Positions 54,098-64,000 of a stretch of DNA of 64,000 nucleotides are shown here, in pieces. The notes beneath the pieces were generated by a model. That model worked only from the letters and a program-made list of their open reading frames with translations. It had not been told where the DNA came from and did not search any database. Each line of letters opens with the position of its first letter. Position 1 is the stretch's first letter. Origin of the DNA: Psettodes erumei (taxonomy: Eukaryota; Chordata; Actinopteri; Pleuronectiformes; Psettodidae); assembly GCA_016785225.1 (NCBI GenBank), contig JAFBJZ010000457.1, forward strand, positions 1-64,000, given 5' to 3'. The translations under genes were made by a program, and so were the position numbers.

Positions 54098-54272
54098 AGC
54101 TAGCTAGCTAGCTAGCTAGCTAACGGCTAGCCCGACACTTCACATGCAACCGGGCGGTAAATCTCGCTTGCTAACTAGCCACTGACGGGAGCTAACAGGG
54201 CTAGCATGCTAACACGTACGCGAGCGACGCGTGGAAGATCTGAACCTCCCGAGTGACCGCTAAACAACGTAC
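50340..54272 (-). other. probable first intron of zdhhc7
   Basis: No coding exon recognised. It includes GC/CpG-rich stretches (about 50520-50830 and 51150-51330) that could be alternative promoters or first exons, and the CA/TAGC repeat at 54001-54122. Many small open frames here have no familiar motif. Confidence 0.4.
54001..54122. repeat. compound (GC)n-(CA)n-(TAGC)n repeat
   Basis: An alternating GC run at about 54001-54022, then about 37 CA units to 54097, then five or more TAGC units (54098-54122). Alternating purine-pyrimidine DNA of this length can adopt Z-form. It lies about 150 bases from the probable zdhhc7 first exon. Confidence 0.9.
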
Positions 54273-54500
54273 CTTAATAATCCTATTCTATTTCATTGGA
54301 GACGTCTTCTTAGACATTGGGATTTCCCGCTTGAGCTAAAAGTCCAGGTCCAACGCAGCCGTACCCGGAGCAGCAGCAGCGGCAGCGGCAACACATCGCT
54401 CTGACAGACAGCGACCAGAAACGAGGGAGCTTCCGGGGTTCGCTTCGGGTTTCTCCGGTACCGTTCGTAAATGTCCGCGCAAATTCTATTTTCTCAAACA
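54273..54500 (-). other. candidate non-coding first exon of zdhhc7
   Basis: A minus-strand GTACGT donor lies at 54267-54272, preceded by CpG-rich sequence. It holds a short upstream frame (MSKKTSPMK, then stop). The 5' edge is a guess. Assignment rests on orientation and on the need for a 5' UTR exon. Confidence 0.4.
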
Positions 54501-57500
54501 ACGCCATTCCGTGGATTATCCCAGAAGTACACTCGCGAAACTGCGATTAACTCAATTCTCCAGACGCGGGCGCTATTGCCCTAAATTCAGCGCCTGACCT
54601 TTGCCAGGTAAACTTTGAGCAGCTGCACTGCGTTGAAGTGCTGCAGTTTTAAGGTCTAACTCTCACAATTAAGATGATGTACAGTTTATAAAAGTACATC
54701 TGTTAAATGTGGAATAAAAAATCTAAAAACTTCAGTTGCGTAAACTTTCCAGCAAACATCAAATCTGGATTAATTCCTGTCACAATTATTTATGTAATGG
54801 TTTTATGCTTACTCTCCAAATGTCTGCACTTGCCCCGGTCCCTAAAATTGAGAGGAAAAGCAGGTATAGAAAATTAATGAATATTTTACAGTCCTCTGGT
54901 TGCCTGACCTGAACCACATCACTCTCCAAAGCCCAAACTCAGCGAATCCTCTTGACATTGCTATCGTGATCATAACCTTGAATGTTTTCAAAGCATGCAC
55001 GCATGATATTTTTCAGCAAAGCAGTTGCCATCCTACTTTCAATGAGACTAAAATGTTTGAGCATGTTACGTGTCTGGTCCAGTCAGTGATGTCACAAAAA
55101 GTATTTTTGCGACTGACAGCTGTCGACACATCGTCGCACACACATCGTCAACCATGACTCAGTTAAATATTTAACTTGACCTGAACAGCCTGGGTCACCT
55201 GGGCACAAATGCCCACTTGTAGCAGCATGTCCCCAGCAGGGAGCAGCAGGACCATCCTGGCAGCAGTCTCTGCTGTCACGTGTCTCCCAAGAGTGGATTA
55301 TAAAGCCAAGACAAAGCAGCTTGGCCCTCCTCTGCCCTGTGTTTGCAGCTGCGCAGTGAAAGCTCTGGGCTTCTGCCCTCTCCTTTTCTGGCCCAAAGCC
55401 AATATCAGCTGTCTGTTTTAGAGGGAGGGAGAGAGGGGGGAAAAAACCCAGCAATCCTCCAAAGCAGCTTAAAGGCTGAATCAGGGGACTGAAGCCCTTT
55501 CCATTTCCAGAAGTACTTCTCTCTCTCTCCATTATGGCTCGATGAGCTTCTGACTGCCAAAGGAGCAACCGCTGCGGCAACATGTAAACCGTCTGCTGTA
55601 CCCTCTTAAAGGCCATCCCCATATGATATATAACCCCCAAACATCTCCTACTTGAATTAACCACAATGAACATTAAAGACTGCCAACAGAGTCTGAGACA
55701 AGCAGGGTTATTTGACTTTAACTCTTGATGTAATCAGGAGTCTTGTATCCGATTAAATAATGAATGCTAAGTGCTCATGTAACAAATAAAATCTCCCTCT
55801 GGGGGCCTCGGGCTCCCATGTGCATTATTATTTTGGCATAGTCCCCACCACCACCCTTTGTGGACATGCTGGGTTTTGGAGTGAAATGAAGTGAAGCAAA
55901 GTGGAGTGGAGAGCAGAGTGGTTTAGGGTGAGTGTGCGATGCGACTGTAGTTGGTCCCCTCGTCAGTCTGTGTGTGTGTCTGTCAGCCTGTCTGTGAGTT
56001 GGTGCAGGAATAAAAGGGGAAAGCCGTTGTAGGGCTTTGCTTAAATCAGAGGGGATGAGAGAAATACATGAAGAGAATAAGAGAGAAAGAAAAATTGGAT
56101 GCATATCAACTTAAGAGCTCCTGTAATTTTGACATTGGATTTTGTTTATTTGATCCTCCCAAAAACTAAGTGTAAACACAACACTTTGTGGTTTTATTTG
56201 GTAATGAGAGGGATTATTTCTTGGCTGGTTCTTCTTCCAACGTATTAATTAATGAGCTTCAGAAATGTTCGCAGGCAGATTTTGATATTTTCATACGGAG
56301 GCAGACTGTTTCCCTCTCCTTTCCTTTCTTTGTGCTAAGCTAAAATAAAAACAAGCAATTTGTTTCCTGTAACTCACAGCAAGAAAAAAGAAAAGGAAAA
56401 TGAATGAGTACAATTCCCAAGCCGTCAAATTATTCCTTTAAAAAATGGGCAAACTTACTAATTATTGCAGTCATTGCCATTCATGGCTTGTACATCTTCA
56501 CATCATCTCCCACTAAAGGCCAAAATCTATGCAGAGACACACAACCAAGCCTGAGCTGGTCTAAGAGACATCGGTGGAGCGGGGTGTTGAGACTCAAAAC
56601 TTGAGGGAACGAGAGAGAGAGAGAAACAAAAAGGTTTTCATTTATTTGCAAAGAGAGACATAGACTACCTGAAAAAACTGCCTTGGTGTTTTAATTTAAA
56701 TTAAGTATGGTGTTTTAAATTAAGAGTGAGATGGGGGAGTAGGAAGAAATGGGGGTAGCTGCGCATCATGTACGATGCAGTCATGTGATGTATGTACTGT
56801 ATCATCTGGGAGCACAGAACTTGAATTTTAGCTCATCTGAAAAAAATGTTGCATTAATTTAACGCACATTAGTCGGATGAATAGATGTCAATATGACAAT
56901 GTGTCATGTCTGACAATTCCTAAATTAGATCAGCTGATTCTTCAGTTGAATCCAATAACATATCAGTTGAGTTATGACTATTGAAGAACCACCTTCAAAT
57001 TGTGGATGAAGATGAGTAATTTCTTCTTCTTCTCTCCATTTGTAAGGGCATTACAGTATTTGCTATTTATAAATCTGTATGTATGCAACTGTCAGAAGCT
57101 GAGTTCAAACATCACATGACCCCATGCCTTTGAAGGTCTAATTCTGCTAATGCACATTCTACACAACAGACCTCACAGGAGTGACTGTACACAACCATCT
57201 GTCTATGCTGAAAAAACATGAGCATTTCCACTCTCCTTCAGACCCATAGACATGACTGAGAGCCGGCGGGCTGAAAAAAGTCAGAGAGGACGAATCAAAG
57301 TGGGACTTGGGACTATTGTACACAGTGGTATGAAGACTGACACAGACCCGGGCCATGATGGAATGGCCCCTCTCACCTTGCACAGGCTTATCTCAGCTAC
57401 TACCACCTTCGCCTTGCCCACACAAATCCAACCTAGAAGCCTTTCAAAGGAGATTTTCTCAAAGGGGCAATCTGTTTACTCTTCTAAAACTGCAAGAGTA

Positions 57501-58527
57501 AAACAGATGAAGTTCAAGACCTGTCAGCCTCCAGGTCATCAGCTCTCCCTGTGTGTTTGGTTGTAGAGGGCACATAAAGAATACCCCTGTCTGGAGTACA
57601 ATCACCATTACAAAAATAACAGTTCAGGGTCATTAAAGGTCACCAAACTGATGATCTCTCATATTAACTACAGAGGTATGTTGTTTTTGGTCGTTATGTT
57701 ATGTGGGAAATTCAAACCTGCGAAATTCAAAGTGAATGGCCTGCACCTTAGCCTGTTATGCTGACATTAGTCCCAAAACATTTTCTCTCTTGCCAGACCT
57801 CCCTCGGGTTCTCTGGAGTTTACCTGGATGTGACAGGATTAGAGCTAATCCTCGACCCAGCAGATGCCACGGATCCTTTTGACTCATCTCAGTTTAGCAT
57901 GGAAAGTGTATATACTACACCACACTAGAGAGGATTACTCCACTCTACCTGAAAAAAAGACATTCTTTTAGTGCCAGTCCATTCATTATGACTCCTGGCT
58001 GAGGAAATCTAGGTTCTGTTTTGCAGAGGAGGTTACAATTTCACCTGTGTCTGTTTGTTGGTTTGTTTGTCAGCAGGATTACACGAAAATAACTGAACTG
58101 ATTTGTGCAAATCTTGGTGGAGGGATGGGGCATATACAGAACCCATTTGATTTGATTTAGATCTACTTAATTTGCTGCTTTACAAGGAGTTATGTGCACA
58201 GCTATTTCTATCTGCTGGTTGTTAAGTAAACGCTCAAAAGCGACAAAATACTCATGCACAGTTCCTAAAATGAGGACTTGTTGTTTTGCAATGTTATCAA
58301 TTAAACAAACAGGATATACTGTAATGTGTCAAATACTGAGCTTCAGAGATGCTGGGAGGCAAATTTTGATTGCATCTTTTGGATGCCATCACACACACAC
58401 ACACACACACACACTCCACCTTCCCTGAGTGCTTCATCACATTTTCCACAATCAATACAAAGTTTATATGAGGGCTTTTAAGGTAAGCTTGTAACATTCC
58501 TTTTCATAGAGAGTCAACGGAGGGGCA

Positions 58528-58562
<35 letters not shown>

Positions 58563-61500
58563 GCCAATGTTGAGCGGTCCTCAGTCTGGACCTTCGTGGA
58601 GTTGAGGCATGACTCACCCCACTGCTGCATGCTGCGCTGTGTAAGAGACCACATAGTGGATGAGGTCCATCAATAATTCAACAAAGACAGACTTCCTCTT
58701 TCTCTGGCTCTCTCCCACTCCATTTCTCTCGGTCGCTCTCTCTCTCCCGCCCCTGTGCTTTGCCTCTGTTTCTACTGACTGAATTTTCCCCGTACTTCCA
58801 AAAAACAGCCTCCATCCCTGGTCTCCCTCATCTGCCCGCCTGTCGACTTACCATCTCAAACCACTTAAAACAAGCTGCAATGCCCTGCCAGACTGAAATC
58901 TGAGGCCCAGCCAAGTAATCTTTGGCTTATAAGGGATTTTTTACACAAACAAGACATCAAGTCAGCTCTCTGTGATCTTGCAGGATTAGGGCTACACGGA
59001 ATACTGATCCTGTTCTGGATGCTTTATCAGCATAATGTGGGCATCACTGAGTAAGATGTCAAACTTGGAGGAGTCAAACGAGAGGTGATTTTGACCACAC
59101 AGGGGCTCAGAGGTTTGTGGTTACTACTGGCTCACTGCAGGAAGGTCCTGGACTCAAACCGCACCCAGGATGAATGGGTGCTTTCAAAGAGAAGTTTTGT
59201 ATGTTCTCCCTTGACTTCGTGAAGGTCTCTTTCTGGTGCCACAGTCACTTCCCGCACCACAGTACATGCATGGTACGTTTGACTACAGATTGATCAAATC
59301 AATTCAAATGAAAATGAGTTTACATTTGTTTTTGTCAGTGTAACAACACTGTTATCTGGATTGTTTGGGTGACACTACCAAAGGCACCTGAATCTTATTA
59401 AGTTATCTGTAAAAAACATAGTATGACATTCCATGTGAAGATCTCAAACAAGTGTAAAGGAAGGTTGGAAAAGGCTTGGAAATGGTGGATAGTCATTTCT
59501 TCTTCTTCTTCTTCTAGTAGTAAGAAATATTCAGTTCCCAGTATGATATGGTAATCCAAAACAAAACAGATATATTTCTGTTCAGACATTTAGTAATAGC
59601 AGAATATTTATTGTGACCGCGCCAGCCCAAATCTGAGTTTGGACCTCGTCTCGAAAGTAAATGTCAGAGGAATGAGCAGTCAGTGCAGAAGCTTTTGACT
59701 GGGATTATCAAGAGGTCTGACGGAGGTTAATCAAGAATTTTCTAATGCGTTTGCTCAGGGCCTTATTGCACTTTGAGGGAAAACATCTTTAGGTTTGTCC
59801 CCTTTTGACCATTATCTCACATAAAATGTGGTGAGTGCCAGCGGGCTCCATTTCGTGCCTAAAACCATTGATTCCATATGATGAAAAGTGCCTAGGAGAG
59901 ATGGCAACCTCCATTAAAAGTACATTAGTGGGCATTATACTGCTTATCCCAGGACCTTTAGGAACCTATTAATCTGGATTATAGAGTTTGCAGATCATTT
60001 TATAGCATCCGTTGTCGCCCCCCTCATTCTTGTCATCTCCTGTGGTTTCCCCTTCATGGTAACCTCTTGAACCTGGGGATGCTTTTGCTCATCTTTCATT
60101 TTAATTCCAAGCGCTTGGTGTCACAACGTGCCGACAACAATGTTTGTAATCATATGATATGATCAAAGTTACATTTTATAGCAAAAGTGTTTTGGCACAA
60201 TTTATACAAACGGGGTTAAATATTAACAAAGCTCTGCTGGATGATCTTGGGGCTCCTTACTTTAAAATGTGAAACAAATTTGGTGTTCAGGTGCCTGCTG
60301 GCCCAACCTTTTGCTGGAAAAACCTTGTCTTTAGTTTTATATTATAAACATAGCCACACCAAGTCAATTTTATTTAAATATCTCTAAATCCTCCTTGATT
60401 TGAGAAACTATGGCCTCATCTATTTTATAATGATTTTCTCATTCTTCAGGAATGATTTGCCCCTTTGTTTCATCAGTGTAAAGTGAATTGCAACATTTAA
60501 AATTCTTCCTGTTTATGTTTTTCTTCTGTGTAACGGCAAGCAACAGATATTCACATTAACTGTTCCATGATGTATTCACTTTTAGAGCAATCACATCACA
60601 GCGTACCTGCTCTATCATAACACTTGAATTCAGCAAGCAGACGGACTTTATATTGTCAGCAGTTCCATGTAAAGGTGATTGAGTCCAGATTGAAGAGACA
60701 CACAGTATTCCCAAGTTTGCAATTATCAACAGGAAGTGGATCTTGTTTATCTCACAGACTTTGACTGATTTTTCATATTTCATTTCAGGACAAGCATAAC
60801 TTCCTAAAATGTAGCTTCCATGTTTGTAAAAAATTAACTCAGATAACAAAGATTTTTATGAGGAAACACACCATATTTAAAGAATATCAACATATTAATG
60901 GTTAAATAAAAAAAGAATATACATCCAGGAAACTAAAAATCCTATGATTTCACAACAGTGTCATCTTCACTCTGAAACAAACAAGAAATGAGCTCTCAAA
61001 AGGCAGTCAGGCAACATCTCATCATTCACATTGTTCCAGCATGGAACAAAGCCAATCTACCTTTCTTTTGCATCTAAGATGTAAGACTAAATAGCAGCAG
61101 GAGAAACAATGACAGTGACTGATTACAAGGTTGCCACACACAGAAAACATTGTGGAGAAATAACTGAAGAGTTTCTGCCAAGAGGTGACAAGTTGCCATG
61201 GAAGCGTATTCAGGCGAAACAAGATCAATTTGCCAAGATCTTATAGCAAAACATCTGACTCAGTCCAGATATTTGCTATTAGTCAGACATGCCTGTCATC
61301 ACTGCCAGCAGCTCAAACACACTGTGTTTATATTGCCAGAGGAGCAAAGACTCATAATATGATTAAATTCATCTGATGGAATGGGGAGTTACAGTGCATA
61401 GGAAATAATGCACAAATCTGAGGGAGATGCATGGCATTTCAGTGAGTGCGTGAAACAGATTTTTTTTTTAAAAAAAAAAAAAAATCCCCATTCCAGAGCA

Positions 61501-62300
61501 GATGCTACTTTATGCAAAACAAACAATGAGCCTCTCCTTCAGCTCTTCAGGCATCCTCTGCACTTTGGCGCATTAGCTTCATACTGCAGTCACTGGATCA
61601 TTAGGTCCCATCCGCTTCAATAATGCAAAAAGAGCAAACCAGGCAAACGCCACACGGTCTTATCTGCCTGCCACCTCTCAACACAGCAGGAGCCAAATAG
61701 GTAAACAACACATTACCCAATACTGTGTGCAACAAATGGCATCCTCCCTGGTTGTAAACTGCACACAGGCAAGTGTATGTCTAATTGACTGCAAGGAATG
61801 CAACTCTGCCATAAGTGGAGGAGAAAGTTGTCACTCAGGCACACACGTGACACAGTTACCAGTATACCACTGATAAAATCCAAGTAGCTAAATTAAAAGT
61901 TAAAATTGGTGTAGCACTGCTTTTAATGGTGTGCTCCCTGATTCCGCAGAACTAAATCCCCAAATCGCAGCAGCCTTGTTAAGATCTTATCAAACGTCAG
62001 CCACTGCTTTGCTCGTTTCCGGAAATGGAACTGACAGCCACACGCATGGGTCCTTATGGCAAATGGCAGGCAGCGGCGGACCGGGTCAGGGCTTCGTGAT
62101 TTGACATCACCGCTGACACGGTCCTGCCCACGTCGGGGACGACAGAAGCCAATGAAAACACGCATCTGCTGCGCGACCAAGCCAATGGGAGCGGAGCTGC
62201 TTTGTTTCCCTCCGCCTGTCGCTGAATGGCTCTGTTTTGTGCGCGCATGTGACCGCGGAAGGCGCTCACTGATATTTAAACATCATCGATTGGGTGCTGA
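54501..62300. other. large intergenic region
   Basis: About 8 kb with no supported gene. It holds (CA)n at about 58390-58414 and (GT)n at 58531-58560, and scattered short open frames without motifs. The longest, on the minus strand at 55092-55673, was rejected. Regulatory elements of rgs9bp may lie here but cannot be picked out by eye. Confidence 0.5.
58531..58560. repeat. (GT)n microsatellite
   Basis: Fifteen GT units, following a (CA)n run about 120 bases earlier (58390-58414). The two runs form a possible inverted pair. Confidence 0.9.
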
Positions 62301-62945
62301 AGTGGACAGCTCCCCGTGCAGATACGCTATCCAAAAACAGACAGAAAGAAAAAAGAATTCACGGTCGCTCCGGAGCTTTTTTTTTTTTTTCTCTTTCCCA
62401 ATCTGAATGGAAATCTCCGCTTTCCCCGCCGCCCTACACCTTTTCAATATTTAGTCTCTGGACTTGTTTTTAAGCTGCTTAACAAGAGAGGCGGCGTTTT
62501 CTCCAAACAAGCAGCAGATAGGCGGATGTTTTGACACCTGTAGCTGAATCTGGATCGCAATCTCATAATAAAAGGAGCGGGAGGGGGGGATGGATCGTTT
62601 CACATCCCTTCGCATCCGTGCTGCAGGAGAGAGGTGCACCGGCGCTGTTTGATCTGGAGTGGTGAAGCGCAAAGGTAGCCTAAAGCCATTTACAGACGCA
62701 TTAGTTTCTAAGCCGCTCTCTGTGCCTGCTTGCAGACAGGAAAGAGGATGGATAGAGAGGAATTTGCTCTGACTAGTGCGTTGAGGGGATTTGTAGAGCT
62801 GGGGATGTGCTCCCGTGGAAACTAAACTAAGGACAACGTCTAAAGGCACCGTTACTGACAGCTCGCCATTTCTCCTCAAGCTTTTTTTTTTTTTGCTTAT
62901 TATTTCACAATTTAGACAAGGATATAGATTTTTTTTAAATCAGTC
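62301..62945 (+). promoter_or_regulatory. promoter / 5' UTR region of rgs9bp (inferred)
   Basis: Sequence directly upstream of the intronless coding region. Poly(T) tracts occur at 62378-62389 and 62882-62893. No clear TATA box or photoreceptor element was established. An upstream intron in the 5' UTR cannot be excluded. Confidence 0.35.
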
Positions 62946-63686
62946 ATGGGGAAAGAGGAGTGCAAAACAATGCTGGACGCTTTGAACAAAGTGACCGCCT
63001 GTTACAGGCATTTGGTCATCGCCCTGGGAAGCACCTCGGACTCGCAGAACCTGCGGGAGGAACTGAAGAGGACCCGGAAAAAGGCCCAGGAGCTGGCCAT
63101 GGCCAACAGGACTAAACTGACCTCACTGCTGAAAGATAAGACCATCAGCAAAGAGGACCGGGCCGAGTACGAGCGCCTATGGGTGCTCTTCTCGAGCAGC
63201 ATGGAGCTCCTGGAGGTGGACATGAAAAGGTCCTTGGAGATAGGGCAGGACTTCCCCCTCAAGGTGCCGACGAGACACCTCATCCAGACGGGGATGACCG
63301 GCAGCACCACCACCGTGGCGGCCCGGGCCATGAGCGTGCAGAACATGAAGTACGAGGCGGACAGCAACATCGACACGGCGGACCTCAGGGACCTGCAGTC
63401 CGAGATCTCCCAGATGAGCCAGATGATGGAGGAGATGGAGATGAAGGTGCAGGTAGCGCCGTGGGCCGTCGAGGCGAAGCAGGAGGCGGGCGCGGAGCTC
63501 AAGTCGAACATGAGCGTCGGAAACTCCTCCGTGGGCGTCATCTCCATCTGCGAAGAGGAGCCAAAAGAAGAGGAAGGTGGAGGCAGCAGGGATGCTGGGT
63601 TTGCCACGATCTGCGCCGTGACTGGATTCTTTGTCATCGTTACAGTCGCTGTGGTTTTAGGATATCTGGTCATCAATATGTCCTGA
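62946..63686 (+). CDS. rgs9bp: regulator of G-protein signaling 9-binding protein (R9AP)
   Basis: A single exon of 246 residues, intronless as in mammals. The start MGKEECKTMLDALNKVTACY and the motifs SDSQNLREELKRTRKKAQEL and ERLWVLFSSSMELLEVDMKR match RGS9BP. The body is a helical, SNARE-like bundle, with a coiled segment at about 150-175 (DLQSEISQMSQMMEEMEMKV). A C-terminal transmembrane anchor spans about 221-243 (TICAVTGFFVIVTVAVVLGY), placing most of the protein in the cytosol. RGS9BP tethers the RGS9-Gbeta5 complex to photoreceptor disc membranes and boosts its GAP action on transducin, so it sets the speed of photoresponse recovery. The paralogue RGS7BP has a different N-terminus and no such anchor. 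Confidence 0.96.
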   Translation: MGKEECKTMLDALNKVTACYRHLVIALGSTSDSQNLREELKRTRKKAQELAMANRTKLTSLLKDKTISKEDRAEYERLWVLFSSSMELLEVDMKRSLEIGQDFPLKVPTRHLIQTGMTGSTTTVAARAMSVQNMKYEADSNIDTADLRDLQSEISQMSQMMEEMEMKVQVAPWAVEAKQEAGAELKSNMSVGNSSVGVISICEEEPKEEEGGGSRDAGFATICAVTGFFVIVTVAVVLGYLVINMS

Positions 63687-64000
63687 ATTGTCTGACCAAC
63701 AGCCCACACTGACGGACAGCCTGTGAGGCTGGCCACGGCAGCTCCACATAGGAGAGTACGACTTTTTTTTTATTGTGGGCTTCAGAGGCTGGAACATCTG
63801 TTATTCATCTAAGTCATTCATCTTTCTTGGATTTGTGAATGTATTCGGCAGAGCTGAGGGGTTGCACAAGATAAAATGTAGACCAACATAGCCAGTGTGT
63901 GTCACTCTGAAAGTAGGGGTTTTTTTCTGGGGCCAAGGGGTCGTCTATTTTGGGGAGGTTGGGATGGAGGAGGGTGGTTGGGTGAACACATAAAATTACG
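63687..64000 (+). other. 3' UTR of rgs9bp (start)
   Basis: Non-coding sequence after the stop codon. No canonical AATAAA is seen before the window ends, so the transcript probably continues. Confidence 0.5.

Noticed and set aside
55092..55673. 193-codon minus-strand open frame in the large intergenic region
   Set aside because: No domain, signal or splice context. The composition looks random, and no counterpart family is known to me.
63002..63736. 244-codon minus-strand frame opposite rgs9bp
   Set aside because: Antisense shadow of the GC-rich, stop-poor rgs9bp coding exon.
1..64000. CRISPR arrays, bacterial operons, tRNA or rRNA genes
   Set aside because: None seen. The repeats present are microsatellites, minisatellites and transposons of a vertebrate genome.

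Overview
The window looks like nuclear DNA of a teleost fish, probably a spiny-rayed one. The genes are intron-rich with GT-AG splice sites. CpG-rich promoters alternate with AT-rich intergenic DNA, (CA)n microsatellites are frequent, and the LINE, Ty3/gypsy and inverted-repeat elements are of types common in fish. Species cannot be named from the sequence. Most coding sequence lies in short exons, so gene models were built by joining exons at splice sites with matching phase. Every complete model closes to a whole number of codons.

1-24 kb: a rearranged cluster of interleukin-4 receptor alpha-like (il4r) genes. One copy is complete (19022-22465, ten coding exons, 622 residues). Three others are partial: a truncated last exon (1699-2183), an ectodomain-only copy (3742-4980), and a copy whose signal-peptide region is fused to the cytoplasmic-tail exon (16283-17431). 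About 3.3 kb (1699-4998) is repeated almost exactly at 16947-20278. An 11 kb island of foreign DNA (about 5.0-16.1 kb) sits inside the cluster. It holds a defective LINE, a LINE 3' scrap, a degenerate chromodomain-type gypsy element, and a small tandem family of unrecognised coiled-coil exons.

24-30 kb: an interferon regulatory factor of the IRF1/IRF11 group (24459-28854, seven coding exons, 263 residues), followed by an inverted-repeat transposon of MITE type.

30-43 kb: three housekeeping genes packed closely. cdc42se2-like (minus strand, only 76 residues in three small exons) shares a short bidirectional promoter with nip7 (plus strand, 180 residues). nip7 meets terf2 (minus strand, thirteen coding exons, 628 residues) tail to tail, with poly(A) signals about 20 bases apart.

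43-54.5 kb: zdhhc7 (minus strand, six coding exons, 320 residues) with a long 3' flank and a probable non-coding first exon near 54.3-54.5 kb.

54.5-64 kb: about 8.4 kb without a recognisable gene, then intronless rgs9bp (62946-63686), the membrane anchor of the RGS9 phototransduction GAP. The genes do not form one pathway. The immune pair (IL-4 receptor and an IRF) lies together at the left, and conserved housekeeping and photoreceptor genes lie at the right.
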